A DNA stretch of 17,167 nt, from assembly GCA_031265635.1 (NCBI GenBank), contig JAISCK010000154.1, positions 1 to 17,167 of the forward strand, given 5' to 3'. The translations under genes and the position numbers were made by a program. The DNA is from Spirochaetaceae bacterium (lineage in GTDB: Bacteria > Spirochaetota > Spirochaetia > Treponematales > Breznakiellaceae). A model generated the notes under the pieces. It was not told where the DNA came from and ran no database searches. It saw nothing but the letters and a program-made list of their open reading frames with translations. Numbering within the stretch: position 1 is the stretch's first letter; every line of letters begins with the position of its first letter. Shown here one piece after another: positions 1 through 5,798 of this stretch.

Positions 1-705
1 CGCTGTTTTATTCTGGGATTAACCAATGATACGGAAAGCCCCCTGGGCTTAGGGGCGGACCTGGCACTTAATCTCTGTATTACTCCGGAGCAGGCAGTCA
101 GTACCCGTACCTATCTTGCCCCGCTCATACTGCTCTACATAATGGCGAAGGTTTTTACCGGAGCCTGGACTACGGACTTGTTTGACGGAATAGAGGCTGT
201 CATCGAAAGCCTTAAAGAGAACCTTGACGCCTTTGAATCAGTATCAGAGAAAATTGAGAAGTTTCTTGGGTTTCCGCCGTATATATCGTTTATAGGCCGG
301 GGGTTTAGCCTTTCAACAGTTGAGACAGGAGCGCTTTTTATCAAAGAAGTGGCCAAATATCCCTCACTGCCCTTTGATTCCGGCCAGTTTCGCCACGGCC
401 CCTTTGAAATGATAGGCGGGGATTTTTCGTGCTTTGTGTTTGCCCAGCAAGATCAGGGCTATGAGATGCAGCTCCGCCTCGCGGCGGATATTGCCGCCAA
501 GGGCTCGAAGGTTGTTCTGGTAAGCGACGGAGACGAAAAAGAAAAAGACACTATGCTCGTTATACGGCAACGTTACCCTGTTCCTGAGCTGGCTGATATG
601 ATTAATATAGTACCTATACAGGCCTTTGGTAATTATATCGCCAAACGAAAAGGACTAGAGGTCGGGGTTTTCCTGTATTCCAGTAAAATTACCCAAATAC
701 AGTGA
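1..705 (+). CDS. SIS-domain sugar-phosphate isomerase/deaminase-like protein, 3' part only
   Basis: The frame is open from base 1, so the gene begins upstream of the window; 234 codons and a TGA stop (703-705) are present. The visible protein carries the second half of a tandem SIS architecture like the isomerase half of GlmS and its relatives (AgaS, FrlB types). It has an all-helical linker, a new SIS start reading YISFIGRGFSLSTVETGALFIK, and the family motif FRHGPFEMI, where the HGP segment contacts the sugar phosphate. The end (KGLEVGVFLYSSKIT) resembles GlmS-family tails but lacks the classical ending. No glutaminase domain can be judged because the N-terminus is missing. These proteins are cytoplasmic and isomerise or deaminate hexosamine or fructosamine phosphates; the exact substrate is not assignable. 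It is convergent with the sigma gene, with only 10 bp between them and no terminator seen. Confidence 0.85.
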   Translation, partial: RCFILGLTNDTESPLGLGADLALNLCITPEQAVSTRTYLAPLILLYIMAKVFTGAWTTDLFDGIEAVIESLKENLDAFESVSEKIEKFLGFPPYISFIGRGFSLSTVETGALFIKEVAKYPSLPFDSGQFRHGPFEMIGGDFSCFVFAQQDQGYEMQLRLAADIAAKGSKVVLVSDGDEKEKDTMLVIRQRYPVPELADMINIVPIQAFGNYIAKRKGLEVGVFLYSSKITQIQ

Positions 706-715
706 CTGCCGCGAA

Positions 716-1588
716 TCAGGCTACATAGCTTTCCAGATAACGCTTCCGGGAAGGATGCTGGAGCCGCTTTAGGGCTTTCTTTTCTATCTGCCTGATTCTT
801 TCTTTGGTAAGGTTAAAACGGTCGCCGATTTCCTTGAGGGACATGGGGGAACGTTTACCCAGGCCGTACCTGAACCGTATGATGTCGGCTTCTTTGTTGT
901 TGAGGGTGGAAAGCACCGATTCAATATCGTCCTGGAGGGCCACTTCTTCGATGTTACGGTCAGGTGATTTATAGGTATTGTCTTCGATAAAGTCGCCGAG
1001 GCTGGAAGAATCCCGTTCCGAGTATACGGGGTTTTCCAGGGAGACCAGCTCCCGGCCTATGTTGACAAGATCCGCCACATGGGAAGATTCCATATCTAAA
1101 AGCCTGGCGATTTCTTTGATTTCGCCTTCGGCGCTGTGTGCGTCCTGAATGGTTTTGCGGGCTTTTTCAATCTGTACAAGTTCGTTGGCCCGGTTAAGGG
1201 GGAGCCGTATCATCCGCGATTTTTCGCAGATGGCCTTGAGTATGGCCTGGCGTATCCACCATACCGCGTAGGAAATAAAATGATAGCCTTTTTCTACATC
1301 GTAGCGTTCTATGGCGTTGAGCAGCCCTATATTGCCTTCACTGATAAGGTCCGAGAGGGGAAGCCCCTGGCCCTGGTATTTTTTTGCCACATTAACCACA
1401 AAGCGAAGATTTGCCTGGGCCAGTTTGTCCCTGGCCTGTACGCTGCCTCCGGCGGCGCTCCGGGCGGTGGTTTCTTCCTCTTCCCTGGTAAGCAGGGGAA
1501 TTTTGTTGATTTCCTCAAGATACAGCGAAAGAACATTTTCATCTGAATAGGGATTTCCGCGTTTTTTCCTGTTTTTGATACCTTCCAA
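716..1588 (-). CDS. RNA polymerase sigma-70 family factor, RpoS/RpoD-like (group 2)
   Basis: This 290-aa protein has the full set of sigma regions needed for promoter recognition. Region 1.2 is at about 14-46 (DENVLSLYLEEINKIPLLTREEE), region 2 at 58-120 (ANLRFVV, DLISEGNIGLLNAIERYD, SYAVWWIRQAI), region 3 at 135-190 and region 4 at 220-278 (FRYGLG, LKEIGDRFNLTKERIRQIE). The long acidic region 1.1 and non-conserved insert of a housekeeping RpoD are absent, so this is an alternative factor of about RpoS size. The start is TTG at 1588: an AGGAGG (1595-1600 on the complement) lies six bases upstream and no in-frame ATG precedes the conserved region. Upstream is a -24/-12 sigma-54 promoter match, so it may be controlled by RpoN plus an enhancer-binding activator. 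The function as a general-stress or host-adaptation sigma is inference. Confidence 0.93.
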   Translation of the reverse strand: MEGIKNRKKRGNPYSDENVLSLYLEEINKIPLLTREEEETTARSAAGGSVQARDKLAQANLRFVVNVAKKYQGQGLPLSDLISEGNIGLLNAIERYDVEKGYHFISYAVWWIRQAILKAICEKSRMIRLPLNRANELVQIEKARKTIQDAHSAEGEIKEIARLLDMESSHVADLVNIGRELVSLENPVYSERDSSSLGDFIEDNTYKSPDRNIEEVALQDDIESVLSTLNNKEADIIRFRYGLGKRSPMSLKEIGDRFNLTKERIRQIEKKALKRLQHPSRKRYLESYVA

Positions 1589-1594
1589 TGATTG

Positions 1595-1600
1595 CCTCCT
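1595..1600 (-). promoter_or_regulatory. Shine-Dalgarno site that fixes a TTG start for the sigma gene
   Basis: On the minus strand AGGAGG is followed by six bases (CAATCA) and then TTG. The SD strength and spacing are optimal, and they decide the TTG start at 1588 rather than any internal codon. Confidence 0.8.
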
Positions 1601-1625
1601 GTTTTTTCTGTCGTTACCATAATAC

Positions 1626-1643
1626 TAGCAAATACCATGCCAA
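1626..1643 (-). promoter_or_regulatory. Candidate sigma-54 (RpoN) promoter of the sigma-factor gene
   Basis: The minus strand reads TTGGCATGGTATTTGCTA. This fits the sigma-54 consensus YTGGCACG-N4-TTGCW with GG at -24 (1641-1640) and GC at -12 (1629-1628), separated by the required 10 bases; only the base after TGGCA (T for C) departs. The predicted start near 1616 leaves a leader of about 28 bases containing the SD site and the TTG codon. No equally good sigma-70 promoter was found for this gene. It is a match by eye, not proven. Confidence 0.6.
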
Positions 1644-1679
1644 ATCTACCCATTATTTGGGAAAAAGGCGTTTTATTTG

Positions 1680-1704
1680 TAATTCATTATAATATAATGA
1701 ATTA
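1680..1704. repeat. Perfect 25-bp palindrome (12-bp arms, one central base)
   Basis: The left arm TAATTCATTATA pairs perfectly with the right arm TATAATGAATTA around the central A at 1692. The palindrome lies about 75 bases upstream of the predicted sigma-54 start of the sigma gene. That is near where enhancer-binding activators sit, and it is also upstream of the XRE promoter. It is AT-rich, so it could instead be a cruciform-prone or other regulatory element. Confidence 0.7.
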
Positions 1705-1841
1705 TCCCATCGCTGTTTTTTTGTGGACGCGGGGGATACGGGCCCTTCTTCCGGCAAGCCTGTTCCCTGTGGCTAAAAATGGACCACCGCGAAAAAAACA
1801 GGCAAAAACTGAGTTAAAATGACCCTGCTTGAATATTCTCC

Positions 1842-1870
1842 TTGACAAGGACTTCATCTTTAATTATACT
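1842..1870 (+). promoter_or_regulatory. Sigma-70 promoter of the XRE-cupin/leuCD operon
   Basis: TTGACA (1842-1847), a 17-bp spacer, and TATACT (1865-1870), a near-consensus promoter. The predicted start near 1877 gives an 18-base leader before the ATG at 1895. The stretch from about 1706 to 1841 upstream of it shows nothing recognisable. Confidence 0.75.
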
Positions 1871-1899
1871 ATATAAACTTTAGAATTATTAAAGATGAA
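1853..1899. promoter_or_regulatory. Candidate operator: 12-bp inverted repeat flanking the -10 box
   Basis: TTCATCTTTAAT (1853-1864) is the exact reverse complement of ATTAAAGATGAA (1888-1899), with a 23-base spacer. The left arm fills the end of the -35/-10 spacer and the right arm covers the start codon of the XRE gene. Binding at both arms would block transcription, which suggests autoregulation by the XRE-cupin protein; that is inference. Confidence 0.55.
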
Positions 1900-2482
1900 C
1901 AGTGTACATTATCAATTTGGTGAAAAAATACGGCGTGTCCGGGAGCGGCGTTCTCTTACCCTGCGGGAGCTTGCCTGCCGGGCGGGGGTGAGCGAAAGCC
2001 TGGTATCCCAGATAGAACGGAACAAGGTCGCGCCGGCCATGGACACGCTTCTTGCCCTGGCCGACGCTCTGGATCTGGACCTTGAGTACCTTTTTGAGGA
2101 TTACCGCCGGAACCGTTCCGCCCATATTACCAGGCGGGATGAACGCGGTACGTTCACCAGGCCCGGGGTTTTGTACGAAAGGCTTGCCCAAATGGAAAGC
2201 TCTGTCCCCGGACAGGACGGCATCGAAGCCTATTCAATTACTGTGGAACACGGGGCCAAAACAGGAAGCAGGGAATACGGCCATCAAGGATGGGAGCTGG
2301 GCATTGTTACATCGGGGAGGGCTGAACTTTTTGTGGGCAAGCGGAGCTATATTCTCGAAACCGGAGATTCCGTCAGTTTCCGCGCCGATGCCCCGCATAC
2401 GCTGGCCAATGCCGGAGAAGGCGCGCTTGAGGTTTTTTGGATTATCACTCCCCCAAAGGGGGAAATCGCCAACGGAGGTTAA
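1895..2482 (+). CDS. XRE-family transcriptional regulator with C-terminal cupin domain
   Basis: A 195-aa DNA-binding regulator. The N-terminal XRE helix-turn-helix spans about 10-64, with RVRERRSLTLRELACRAGVS followed by ESLVSQIERNKVAPAMDTL. The C-terminal cupin spans about 112-185, with candidate metal or ligand residues His130, Glu134 and His168 in two motifs (GHQGWELGIVTSG and GDSVSFRADAPHTLAN). This architecture (PuuR/SutR type) senses a small molecule with the cupin. The start at 1895 is the only plausible one, yet no clear SD precedes it and the leader is very short, so translation may be inefficient. The gene ends 8 bases before leuC, whose SD lies inside its last codons, so it heads the leuCD operon and probably controls it. 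The effector is unknown, perhaps the hydro-lyase substrate. Confidence 0.9.
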   Translation: MNSVHYQFGEKIRRVRERRSLTLRELACRAGVSESLVSQIERNKVAPAMDTLLALADALDLDLEYLFEDYRRNRSAHITRRDERGTFTRPGVLYERLAQMESSVPGQDGIEAYSITVEHGAKTGSREYGHQGWELGIVTSGRAELFVGKRSYILETGDSVSFRADAPHTLANAGEGALEVFWIITPPKGEIANGG

Positions 2483-2490
2483 TCAAAATT

Positions 2491-3789
2491 ATGGGAAAGA
2501 CTCTGACTGAAAAAATATTTGACGCCCACGAGATTGACAGGCCCTTTGGCAGGGACCGGGTTCTCAAACTGGACGCGGTGTTCTGCCACGAAATCACCAC
2601 GCCCATCGCCATCAACGACCTGCTGGAAAGGGGCATGGATACGGTTTTTGACGCAACGCGCATCAAGGCCGTAATTGACCATGTAAGCCCCGCCAAGGAT
2701 TCAAAAACCGCCGAGCAGGGGAAAATCCTCCGCGACTGGGCGCGGCGGCACAATATCAAAGACTTCTTTGATATAGGAAGGAACGGCGTCTGCCACGCGA
2801 TTTTTCCCGAAAAAGGCTTTGTGCGGCCTGGCTATGTCATCATCATGGGCGACAGCCATACCTGTACCTACGGCGCTTTTGGCGCTTTTTCGCCGGGAAT
2901 AGGAACCACCGACCTTGAAGTCGGCATTCTCAAGGGGGTCTGCGTCTTCAAGGAGCCCGGAACCGTGCGGGTCAACCTTAAAGGAACGCTTCCCAGGGGA
3001 GTATACGCCAAAGACCTTATTCTTTCCGTGATAAAGGAAACCGGCGTTGCCGGGGCCACTGACCGCATACTCGAATTCAGGGGGCCTGTGGTTGACGCGC
3101 TGGGCATGGAAGGCCGCATGACCATGTGCAATATGGCTGTCGAAGCCGGCGCCACCTGCGGAAGCTGCATGCCCGACATGACCACGGTTGAATACCTCTG
3201 GCCCTTTATCGGCCCCGGCAGCCCTGAATCAGGGGAGAAGCGCTATACCGGCAAGGAAGAGGCCCTTGCCGATTTTTCCCGGTGGAAAAGCGATGACGAT
3301 GCCGTATATGATCACGTCATCGACCTTGACTGTTCTTCCCTTGAACCTGTCGCCACAGTGGGGTACAAGCCCGACCAGGTAAAAACCATACGGGAACTTA
3401 CCGGAACCAAAGTCGATCAGGTATATATCGGGTCCTGCACAAACGGCAGAATCGAAGACCTTCGCGTCGCGGCTTCGCTTGTCAAGGGAAAAAAGATCGC
3501 CCCTTCCGTCCGGGCCGTCCTGTCTCCGGCAACGCCGGAAGTGTACCGCAGGGCGCTTGAGGAGGGTCTTATAAGCGTATTCCTGGACGCGGGCTTTTGC
3601 GTTACCAACCCGACCTGCGGGGCATGCCTGGGAATGTCCAACGGCGTACTCGCCGAAGGGGAAGTATGCGCCTCCACTACCAACAGGAATTTTTACGGCC
3701 GCATGGGCAAGGGCGGCATGGTCCATCTTATGAGCCCCGCGTCAGCGGCGGCGGCGGCACTGGCCGGCTGTATAAGAGCGCAGCCTTAG
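2491..3789 (+). CDS. leuC: Aconitase-family hydro-lyase large subunit (3-isopropylmalate dehydratase/LeuC type)
   Basis: A 432-aa protein of the short two-subunit (archaeal-type LeuC/HacA) class. The three [4Fe-4S] ligands are visible: Cys316 in IGSCTNGR, and Cys376 and Cys379 in PTCGACLGM. Substrate-pocket motifs include GDSHTCTYGAFGAF (120-133) and GATCGSCMPD (220-229). The family dehydrates and rehydrates 2- or 3-hydroxy acids such as isopropylmalate, homocitrate, methylmalate or dimethylmalate through a cis-enoic intermediate. The start is ATG 2491, since the upstream in-frame region belongs to the XRE gene; GGAGG at 2474-2478 is 12 bases away. The stop TAG overlaps the leuD SD. No leuA or leuB is adjacent, so a role in leucine synthesis is not established and the symbol names the family only. 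Confidence 0.9.
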   Translation: MGKTLTEKIFDAHEIDRPFGRDRVLKLDAVFCHEITTPIAINDLLERGMDTVFDATRIKAVIDHVSPAKDSKTAEQGKILRDWARRHNIKDFFDIGRNGVCHAIFPEKGFVRPGYVIIMGDSHTCTYGAFGAFSPGIGTTDLEVGILKGVCVFKEPGTVRVNLKGTLPRGVYAKDLILSVIKETGVAGATDRILEFRGPVVDALGMEGRMTMCNMAVEAGATCGSCMPDMTTVEYLWPFIGPGSPESGEKRYTGKEEALADFSRWKSDDDAVYDHVIDLDCSSLEPVATVGYKPDQVKTIRELTGTKVDQVYIGSCTNGRIEDLRVAASLVKGKKIAPSVRAVLSPATPEVYRRALEEGLISVFLDAGFCVTNPTCGACLGMSNGVLAEGEVCASTTNRNFYGRMGKGGMVHLMSPASAAAAALAGCIRAQP

Positions 3790-3799
3790 GAGGAAAAGC

Positions 3800-4324
3800 A
3801 TGAAGCAGTTTGGAGGCCCGGCGCTCTTTTTGGACCGGAACGACATCAACACCGATGAGATCATTCCGGCAAAGTACCTTACCGAAAACTCAAAGGAAGA
3901 ACTGAAACCCTATTGCTTTGAGGACCTCAAAGTTCCGGGCTTTGATCCCCGGCAGAACCTTGCCGGGAAAAAGGCCGTCGTGAGCAGGGCCAATTTCGGC
4001 TGCGGCAGTTCGCGGGAACATGCCCCCTGGACCCTGGAACAGAACGGAATCTACATCGTTGTGGCGGAGAGCTTTGCGAGAATTTTCAGGCAGAATATGT
4101 ACAACTGCGGCATGATAGCCGCCGAAGCCGCGCCCGAAGATATAGACGCGATTTTCAGGACCTTTGCCCAAGAGCCTACTGTCCTTGCCGTAGACATTGA
4201 CGCGGGGCTTCTGGAATTCCGCGCCCGTGAAAAAAGCAAAACAATAGCCCTGACCCTCTCCGAATTCGAAAAGGAGCTGATCAGGGCAGGCGGCTGGGTG
4301 GAATACGCTGCAAAGCGGTATTAA
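3800..4324 (+). CDS. leuD: Aconitase-family hydro-lyase small (swivel) subunit, LeuD type
   Basis: A 174-aa swivel-domain subunit that pairs with the preceding large subunit to complete the active site. The motif ANFGCGSSREHAPWTL (64-79) is the hallmark of LeuD, HacB and the aconitase swivel, and SFARIFRQNMYNCGM (91-105) follows as usual. The N-terminal loop reads DINTDEIIPAKYLTEN. In characterised archaeal enzymes the residues after YL help set substrate choice (YLVY-like for isopropylmalate, YLRT for homoaconitate, from memory); here they are YLTE, matching neither. The SD (TAGGAGG, 3787-3793) is formed across the leuC stop, so the two genes are tightly co-expressed. The stop is one base from the convergent enolase stop. 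Confidence 0.9.
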   Translation: MKQFGGPALFLDRNDINTDEIIPAKYLTENSKEELKPYCFEDLKVPGFDPRQNLAGKKAVVSRANFGCGSSREHAPWTLEQNGIYIVVAESFARIFRQNMYNCGMIAAEAAPEDIDAIFRTFAQEPTVLAVDIDAGLLEFRAREKSKTIALTLSEFEKELIRAGGWVEYAAKRY

Positions 4325-4325
4325 G

Positions 4326-5624
4326 CTAGCTTCTGATGCTGTAAAACGCCTTTTTCCCCGCGTATTCCGAAACACCTTCCAGCATGTCTTCGATGCGGAG
4401 CAGCTGGTTGTATTTACAGATGCGGTCGGTGCGGCTCATGGAACCGGTTTTAATCTGTCCGGTTTCCAGGGCCACCACAAGGTCGGCTATAAAACTGTCT
4501 TCGGTCTCGCCTGAGCGGTGGGAAACAACAGCCGTATAACCGGCGCGCTTGGCCATCTCAACAGCCTCGTAGGTTTCGGTGAGGGTGCCAATCTGGTTTA
4601 CCTTGATGAGTATTGAATTACAGGCGCCCATGGCTATGCCCTTTTCGAGCCGCTTGGTGTTGGTAACAAAAAAGTCATCGCCTACAATCTGGATTTTGGA
4701 ACCCAGGGATTTGGTGAGCTTGACATAGCCGTCCCAGTCATCCTGGTCCAGCGGGTCTTCGATGGAAATAATGGGGTACTTGTTCACCCAGCCGGTGTAG
4801 ATTTCTATCATCTCATCGGCGCTAAAGAGTTTGCCGGGATTGGATTTCCAGAATTTGTAGCCCTTTTTATCGCCCTCGCCGTAAAGTTCCGAACTGGCGC
4901 AGTCAAGGGCAATGGCTATCTGCTCGCCCGGCTTGTATCCTGCCTTCTCAACAGCCTTCATGATGAATTCCAGAGCCTCTTCATTCCCTATATCAGGGGC
5001 AAAACCGCCCTCATCGCCTACAGCGGTGTTTTTTCCCGCGTCATGGAGCAGGTTTTTAAGGGTATGAAACACCTCGGCTGTCCAGCGTATGGCCTCCCGC
5101 ACCGATTCGGCGCCTACGGGCATAACCATGAATTCCTGAAAGTCTATCTTGTTGTCCGAATGTTTGCCGCCGTTGATGATATTTGCCATGGGCACAGGGA
5201 GAAGGTTGGAATGAAAACTCCCCAGATATTTATACAGGGGAATATCAAGATAATCAGCCGCCGCCCTGGCCGTAGCCATGGACACGCCCAGTATGGCGTT
5301 GGTGCCGAGTTTGGCTTTATTGTCCGTACCGTCAAGTTCTATCATGGTACGGTCAATATCAACCTGTTCAAGAGCGTCAAGGCCCTCAATTTCGGCGGCG
5401 ATGATATTGTTCACGTTATCTACAGCCTTGAGCACACCCTTGCCCTGATACCGGCTCTTGTCGCCGTCCCTGAGTTCCACCGCCTCATAATCGCCGGTAG
5501 AAGCCCCGGAAGGAACAGCGGCCCGTCCCAGAGATCCGTCCTCCAGAACCACATCCACTTCGATTGTGGGATTACCCCGGGAATCAAGGATTTCGCGGGC
5601 CTCGACATATTCAATGATACTCAT
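4326..5624 (-). CDS. eno: Enolase (phosphopyruvate hydratase)
   Basis: A 432-aa enolase converting 2-phosphoglycerate to phosphoenolpyruvate in glycolysis, cytoplasmic and usually dimeric. All key residues can be read: the GASTG loop (40-44), Glu205 in GDEGGFAP as proton-relay residue, Mg ligands Asp241, Glu289 and Asp316, catalytic Lys341 within the signature ILIKVNQIGTLTET, SHRSGET (368-374), and Lys392 in QIKTGS. The segment after it, SMSRTDRICKYNQLL, differs a little from the common APCRTER form, as expected for a divergent lineage. The start ATG 5624 has GGAGGAG just upstream on the minus strand. It is monocistronic, divergent from the flavoprotein gene and convergent with leuD with no room for a separate terminator. 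Confidence 0.98.
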   Translation of the reverse strand: MSIIEYVEAREILDSRGNPTIEVDVVLEDGSLGRAAVPSGASTGDYEAVELRDGDKSRYQGKGVLKAVDNVNNIIAAEIEGLDALEQVDIDRTMIELDGTDNKAKLGTNAILGVSMATARAAADYLDIPLYKYLGSFHSNLLPVPMANIINGGKHSDNKIDFQEFMVMPVGAESVREAIRWTAEVFHTLKNLLHDAGKNTAVGDEGGFAPDIGNEEALEFIMKAVEKAGYKPGEQIAIALDCASSELYGEGDKKGYKFWKSNPGKLFSADEMIEIYTGWVNKYPIISIEDPLDQDDWDGYVKLTKSLGSKIQIVGDDFFVTNTKRLEKGIAMGACNSILIKVNQIGTLTETYEAVEMAKRAGYTAVVSHRSGETEDSFIADLVVALETGQIKTGSMSRTDRICKYNQLLRIEDMLEGVSEYAGKKAFYSIRS

Positions 5625-5661
5625 ATCACTCCTCCGAAGGGTCTAATTTACTTCAATTAGT

Positions 5662-5690
5662 ATTGTCCGGGATTCTCCCCCAATAGTCAA
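5662..5690 (-). promoter_or_regulatory. Probable sigma-70 promoter of enolase
   Basis: On the minus strand TTGACT (5690-5685), a 17-bp spacer, and GACAAT (5667-5662). The predicted start near 5655 leaves about 30 bases of leader with a strong SD. The -10 matches consensus at only 4 of 6 positions. Confidence 0.5.
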
Positions 5691-5707
5691 GTCTCAGCAG
5701 GTTTCAT

Positions 5708-5736
5708 ATTGAATTTGCCCTATTGACAAATTCAAT
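5708..5736. promoter_or_regulatory. 10-bp inverted repeat over the -35 box of the flavoprotein promoter
   Basis: ATTGAATTTG (5708-5717) and CAAATTCAAT (5727-5736) are exact reverse complements with a 9-base loop; the right arm overlaps the TTGACA at 5723-5728. It is a candidate operator separate from the +1 palindrome. No T-run follows, so it does not look like a terminator. Confidence 0.5.
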
Positions 5737-5751
5737 CCCGGTATCTATAGT
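5723..5751 (+). promoter_or_regulatory. Sigma-70 promoter of the flavoprotein gene
   Basis: A consensus -35 TTGACA (5723-5728), a 17-bp spacer, and TATAGT (5746-5751). The predicted start near 5758 falls within the palindrome at 5755-5774. Such a strong promoter covered by inverted repeats is typical of a repressed, inducible gene. Confidence 0.8.
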
Positions 5752-5754
5752 ATC

Positions 5755-5774
5755 TAGACAGACTTGTCTGTTTA
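5755..5774. promoter_or_regulatory. Candidate TetR-type operator at the transcription start
   Basis: TAGACAGACTTGTCTGTTTA is a near-perfect 20-bp palindrome: nine pairs are possible around the central TT and only the G5757/T5772 pair fails. It covers the predicted +1, where bound repressor would block initiation. The length and symmetry suit a TetR dimer, and a tetR gene lies just beyond the flavoprotein gene. A lone half-site GTCTGT (8198-8203) abuts the tetR start codon. Confidence 0.65.
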
Positions 5775-5798
5775 CTAAAATTTTAAGGAGGCCATTTG

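Noticed and set aside
1440..1480. GC-rich stretch in the sigma gene resembling the hairpin patch at 9778-9803
   Set aside because: About 17 of 23 bases agree, but in the sigma gene it encodes normal family residues in another frame and the protein has no insertion there; it is probably coincidence of GC-rich codons.
1592..1822. A 76-codon plus-strand frame in the sigma/XRE gap
   Set aside because: It overlaps the sigma-54 promoter, the palindrome and the sigma leader, has no SD, and its product looks like no protein.
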